Source: Pseudomonadota bacterium (lineage in GTDB: Bacteria; Pseudomonadota; Alphaproteobacteria; Rhizobiales; Beijerinckiaceae). From it: 7,898 nucleotides of DNA. The notes below the pieces were generated by a model. The model saw only the letters and a program-made list of their open reading frames with translations. It did not search any database and was not told where the DNA came from. Position numbers and translations under genes: made by a program. This document shows positions 5,792-7,898 of this stretch, piece after piece (position 1 is the stretch's first letter; each line of letters opens with the position of its first letter). The stretch lies in assembly GCA_023393655.1 (NCBI GenBank), contig JAEWKP010000483.1:1-7898 (forward strand), in the 5' to 3' direction.

Positions 5792-6509
5792 CCTTGACGA
5801 AATTGGCGAGTTCCGGCGTCTGCGGATTGGCGAAGAGCTCCTTCGACGGCCCGCTCTCCCAGATCAGCCCCTGGTGCATGAAGACGGTGGTATCCGCGAC
5901 GGTGCGCGCGAAATTCATCTCGTGCGTCACCAGCAGCATGGTCATGCCGCCCTTGGCGAGCTTCTCCATCACCAGCAACACCTCGCCGGTCAGCTCCGGA
6001 TCGAGTGCCGAGGTCACCTCGTCGAACAGCATCACCTTGGGCTGCATCGCGAGCGACCGGGCGATCGCAACGCGCTGCTGCTGGCCGCCCGAGAGATTGT
6101 CCGGATAGCTGTCGAATTTCTCGGAGAGCCCGACCTGCGCCAGCACGTCCTTGGCCAGCGCCAGGGCCTGCGCCTGCGGCACGTTCTTGGTGATGCGCGG
6201 CGAGAGCATGATGTTCTGCCCCACCGTCAGATGCGGAAACAGGTTGTAGCTCTGGAAGACGATGCCGACATCCTTGCGCAATTCGCGCAGCTTCGTCGGG
6301 TCCTGGGTCATGACATGACCCGCGACCTCGATCTTGCCGGCATGGAAGCTCTCGAGCCCGTTGATGCAGCGCAGGAGCGTCGACTTGCCCGAGCCCGAGC
6401 GGCCGATGATCGCGACCACCTGGCCGGCATCGACGCTGAGCGAGACGCCTTTCAGCACCTCCAGCGAACCGAAGCGCTTATGGATGTCTTCAATGAGAAC
6501 GGCTGGCAT
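5778..6509 (-). CDS. Polar amino acid ABC transporter ATP-binding protein (GlnQ/HisP type)
   Basis: A 243-residue ATPase of the polar-amino-acid importer family; the length is typical for GlnQ/HisP/ArtP. Motifs: Walker A GRSGSGKST (36-44), Q-loop Gln86 in VFQSYNLFPHLT, signature LSGGQQQRVAIAR (139-151), Walker B VMLFDE (159-164, Glu164), D-loop SALD (167-170) and H-loop His196 (VTHEM). There is no C-terminal regulatory domain, as expected for this group, in contrast to the sugar ATPase on the other strand. It is the last gene of the right operon, and its start lies 20 nt inside the preceding permease gene. A good Shine-Dalgarno sequence AAAGG (6516-6520, minus strand) sits 6 nt before the ATG. 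The substrate is unknown: a polar amino acid or an amino acid conjugate. Confidence 0.95.
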   Translation of the reverse strand: MPAVLIEDIHKRFGSLEVLKGVSLSVDAGQVVAIIGRSGSGKSTLLRCINGLESFHAGKIEVAGHVMTQDPTKLRELRKDVGIVFQSYNLFPHLTVGQNIMLSPRITKNVPQAQALALAKDVLAQVGLSEKFDSYPDNLSGGQQQRVAIARSLAMQPKVMLFDEVTSALDPELTGEVLLVMEKLAKGGMTMLLVTHEMNFARTVADTTVFMHQGLIWESGPSKELFANPQTPELANFVKAGAH

Positions 6510-7143
6510 TCATCACCTTTTCGAGATGGCGGCTGAGCCGGGAGAGCGGGAAGCAGATCGCGAAATAGATCGCTGCGACCACGGTGAAGATTTGAAAGGC
6601 CTGATAGGTCGCGTTGTTGACCAGCATGCCGGCGCGCATCAGGTCGACGAAGCCGACGACCTGCACGATCGAGGTGTTCTTCACCAGCTGTACGAGGAAA
6701 CCGACCGTCGGCGGCAGTGAAATGCGGACCGCTTGCGGCAGGATTACATGGCGGTAGGTCTGCGCCGTCGTATGCGCCAGCGAGGCCGAGGCTTCCCATT
6801 GCTGGCGCGGCACGGATTCGATCGAGCCGCGCCAGATCTCGGCGAGATAAGCCGAGACGTAGATCGACAGCGAGGCCGAGGCCGCGAGGAAGGGCGGCAA
6901 TTCGATGCCGAGAGCCGAGAGCCCGTAATAGCTCATGAACAGCACCATGAGCACCGGGATCGACTGGATCACCAGGATGTAGCCACCCGCGAAGCGTCGC
7001 AGCCAGCGGATGCGCGACAGGCGCATGAGCGCGAAGGCGCCGCCGATGATGCTGCCGATGAAGAAAGCGATGACGGTGAGCGCCAGCGTCCAGCCGGCGG
7101 AGCGCAGGATGAAGAGAATTTCCGGCCAACCGAAGGTCTGCAT
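6490..7143 (-). CDS. Amino acid ABC transporter permease (HisM/GlnP type)
   Basis: A 217-residue inner-membrane permease of the His/Glu/Gln/Arg family, normal length. Hydrophobic segments are visible at about 15-40, 52-75, 86-103, 143-165 and 183-200. SIPVLMVLFMSYYGL (61-75) is the family's conserved region after the Arg-rich loop. The EAA loop QQWEASASLAHTTAQTYRHV (114-133, then ILPQA) contacts the ATPase. The ATG at 7143-7141 shares one base with the upstream permease stop (TGATG), and GGGGAGG at 7151-7157 (minus strand) lies 7 nt ahead, which fixes the start. The frame stays open far upstream (to 7809), but that part overlaps the other permease and is not family-like. It forms a heterodimer with the 7143-7835 product. 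Confidence 0.94.
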   Translation of the reverse strand: MQTFGWPEILFILRSAGWTLALTVIAFFIGSIIGGAFALMRLSRIRWLRRFAGGYILVIQSIPVLMVLFMSYYGLSALGIELPPFLAASASLSIYVSAYLAEIWRGSIESVPRQQWEASASLAHTTAQTYRHVILPQAVRISLPPTVGFLVQLVKNTSIVQVVGFVDLMRAGMLVNNATYQAFQIFTVVAAIYFAICFPLSRLSRHLEKVMNASRSH

Positions 7144-7835
7144 CAGGCGGCCTCCCCATGCGCTTCGGTGAGGCGGGCAAGGCCCGACACCTGCGGGAAG
7201 AGCCTCCGGCCGAGCCAGTTGAGGAACAGCTTCAGCGAGAGCGCCAGCACGAGATAGATCACGGTGACGACGATATAGGTCTCGAACGAGCGGAACGTGT
7301 CCTGCTCGATGATCGCCGCCGTACCCGACAATTCCTGCACCGAGACGAAGGAGCAGATGCTGGACGCCAGCATCATCAGCACGAACTGGCTCGACAATGC
7401 CGGCCAGACGCGGGCGAAGGCGGGCTGCAGCACGACATGCTTCAGCACCTGCCATTTGCTCATCGCCAGGGCCAGGCCCGCCTCGATCTGCGACTTGTGG
7501 ATCGAGTCGACGCCGGCGCGGATGATCTCGGTGGCATAGGCGGCCAGGTTGAGCGTCATTGCCAGGACGGAGGCTTCCAGGCCGTCGAGGCGGATGCCGA
7601 TCTGCGGGAGCCCGAAGAAGATCATGAAGAGTTGCACCAGGAACGGCGTGTTCCGCATCAGCTCGACATAGGCGTCCACGATATAGCCGGCCCAGCTCCC
7701 CGCGAGGCTGCGCAGCGCGGTCATCGCCGTCGCCAGAACGAGGCCCAGCGTGATCGCGACGAAGGACAGCGCGATCGTCAGCCAGACCCCGTGGAGGATC
7801 ATCGGCCATTTGGAAAAGACGTCTTGGAAGAGCAA
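7143..7835 (-). CDS. Amino acid ABC transporter permease (HisQ/GlnP type), TTG start
   Basis: A 230-residue inner-membrane permease, the partner of the 6490-7143 product. The family hallmark ELMRNTPFLVQLFMIFFGLP lies at 58-77. The EAA loop is QIEAGLALAMSKWQVLKHVV (116-135, then LQPAF). Membrane segments fall at about 17-40, 64-78, 88-106, 150-170 and 186-207. The start is a TTG at 7835, supported by AAGGAG (7843-7848, minus strand) 7 nt ahead; the encoded MLFQDVFSKWPMILHGVWLT is a normal N-terminus for the family. The frame is open to the window edge, but no better start is visible. It is probably preceded, off the window, by a periplasmic solute-binding protein gene, which would carry the specificity information. 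Confidence 0.93.
   Translation of the reverse strand: MLFQDVFSKWPMILHGVWLTIALSFVAITLGLVLATAMTALRSLAGSWAGYIVDAYVELMRNTPFLVQLFMIFFGLPQIGIRLDGLEASVLAMTLNLAAYATEIIRAGVDSIHKSQIEAGLALAMSKWQVLKHVVLQPAFARVWPALSSQFVLMMLASSICSFVSVQELSGTAAIIEQDTFRSFETYIVVTVIYLVLALSLKLFLNWLGRRLFPQVSGLARLTEAHGEAA
7151..7157 (-). promoter_or_regulatory. Ribosome binding site for the second amino acid permease
   Basis: GGGGAGG on the minus strand, 7 nt before the ATG at 7143. It lies within the end of the first permease gene and rules out the long upstream open frame as the true start. Confidence 0.6.
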
Positions 7836-7842
7836 CGGCGCG

Positions 7843-7848
7843 CTCCTT
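7843..7848 (-). promoter_or_regulatory. Strong ribosome binding site for the TTG-started permease
   Basis: AAGGAG on the minus strand, 7 nt before the TTG at 7835. It is the best Shine-Dalgarno sequence noticed in the window and decides the non-ATG start. Confidence 0.7.
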
Positions 7849-7874
7849 CGTCCGGGAAGGTCGATGGTGGTCGC

Positions 7875-7898
7875 CGGGGCGGGGGGGGGGGGGCGGGG
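7875..7898. other. Poly-G tract at the window edge
   Basis: Four G, one C, thirteen G (7881-7893), one C, then four G at the very end. It lies upstream of the permease TTG (poly-C on the coding strand). It could be a sequencing or assembly artefact at a contig end, or a real homopolymer with G-quadruplex potential. Confidence 0.6.

Noticed and set aside
5781..6536. Plus-strand open frame opposite the GlnQ-type ATPase
   Set aside because: His/Arg/Glu-rich shadow of the minus-strand ATPase, which carries all expected motifs.
7144..7809. Long open frame upstream of the second amino acid permease
   Set aside because: It lies over the first permease gene in another frame. The strong ribosome binding site and ATG at 7143 mark the real start.
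1..7898. CRISPR arrays, tRNA/rRNA genes, insertion sequences, phage or toxin-antitoxin modules
   Set aside because: No direct-repeat arrays, RNA gene signatures, transposase motifs or terminal inverted repeats were seen on either strand; the window is almost wholly metabolic and transport genes.

Overview
This is a GC-rich stretch whose composition, gene style and gene families suggest an alphaproteobacterium of the Hyphomicrobiales (Bosea- or Rhizobium-like). That placement is an inference from composition and recognisable families, because no rRNA or other marker is present. The window is nearly all coding. Two operons converge near position 5751-5777, and no gene-free gap reaches 300 bases.

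Left operon (+ strand, 1-5280, probably to 5750). In order it holds the 3' part of a MalG-type sugar ABC permease, an argininosuccinate-lyase-superfamily enzyme, an MsmX/UgpC-type sugar-import ATPase, a PfkB-family sugar kinase and a double-SIS GlmS/NagB-II/FrlB-like isomerase or deaminase. After an 83-nt gap comes a small RidA/YjgF-family protein. The first five genes are 5 nt apart or overlap, so they are very probably cotranscribed and translationally coupled. The binding protein and the MalF-type permease should lie upstream of the window.

Right operon (- strand, 7835 to 5778). It encodes two HisM/HisQ-type permeases and a GlnQ/HisP-type ATPase, i.e. a polar amino acid (or opine-like) importer. 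Each gene overlaps the next and each start has a good Shine-Dalgarno sequence. The periplasmic binding protein is expected beyond the right edge.

How the genes may work together. Sugar import, a PfkB kinase and a GlmS-like SIS enzyme form the core logic of amino-sugar or Amadori-product (fructosyl-amino acid) catabolism: import, phosphorylate, then isomerise, deaminate or deglycate. The unusual addition is the ArgH-like lyase. It keeps the superfamily's catalytic machinery but has lost the segment that true argininosuccinate lyases use for substrate binding. A C-N lyase that releases fumarate would fit a sugar or amine joined to an aspartate/succinate moiety. This pathway is a hypothesis, not something the sequence proves, and it is the most interesting point in the window.

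The extreme right end (7875-7898) is a poly-G run that may be an assembly or sequencing artefact at a contig edge.
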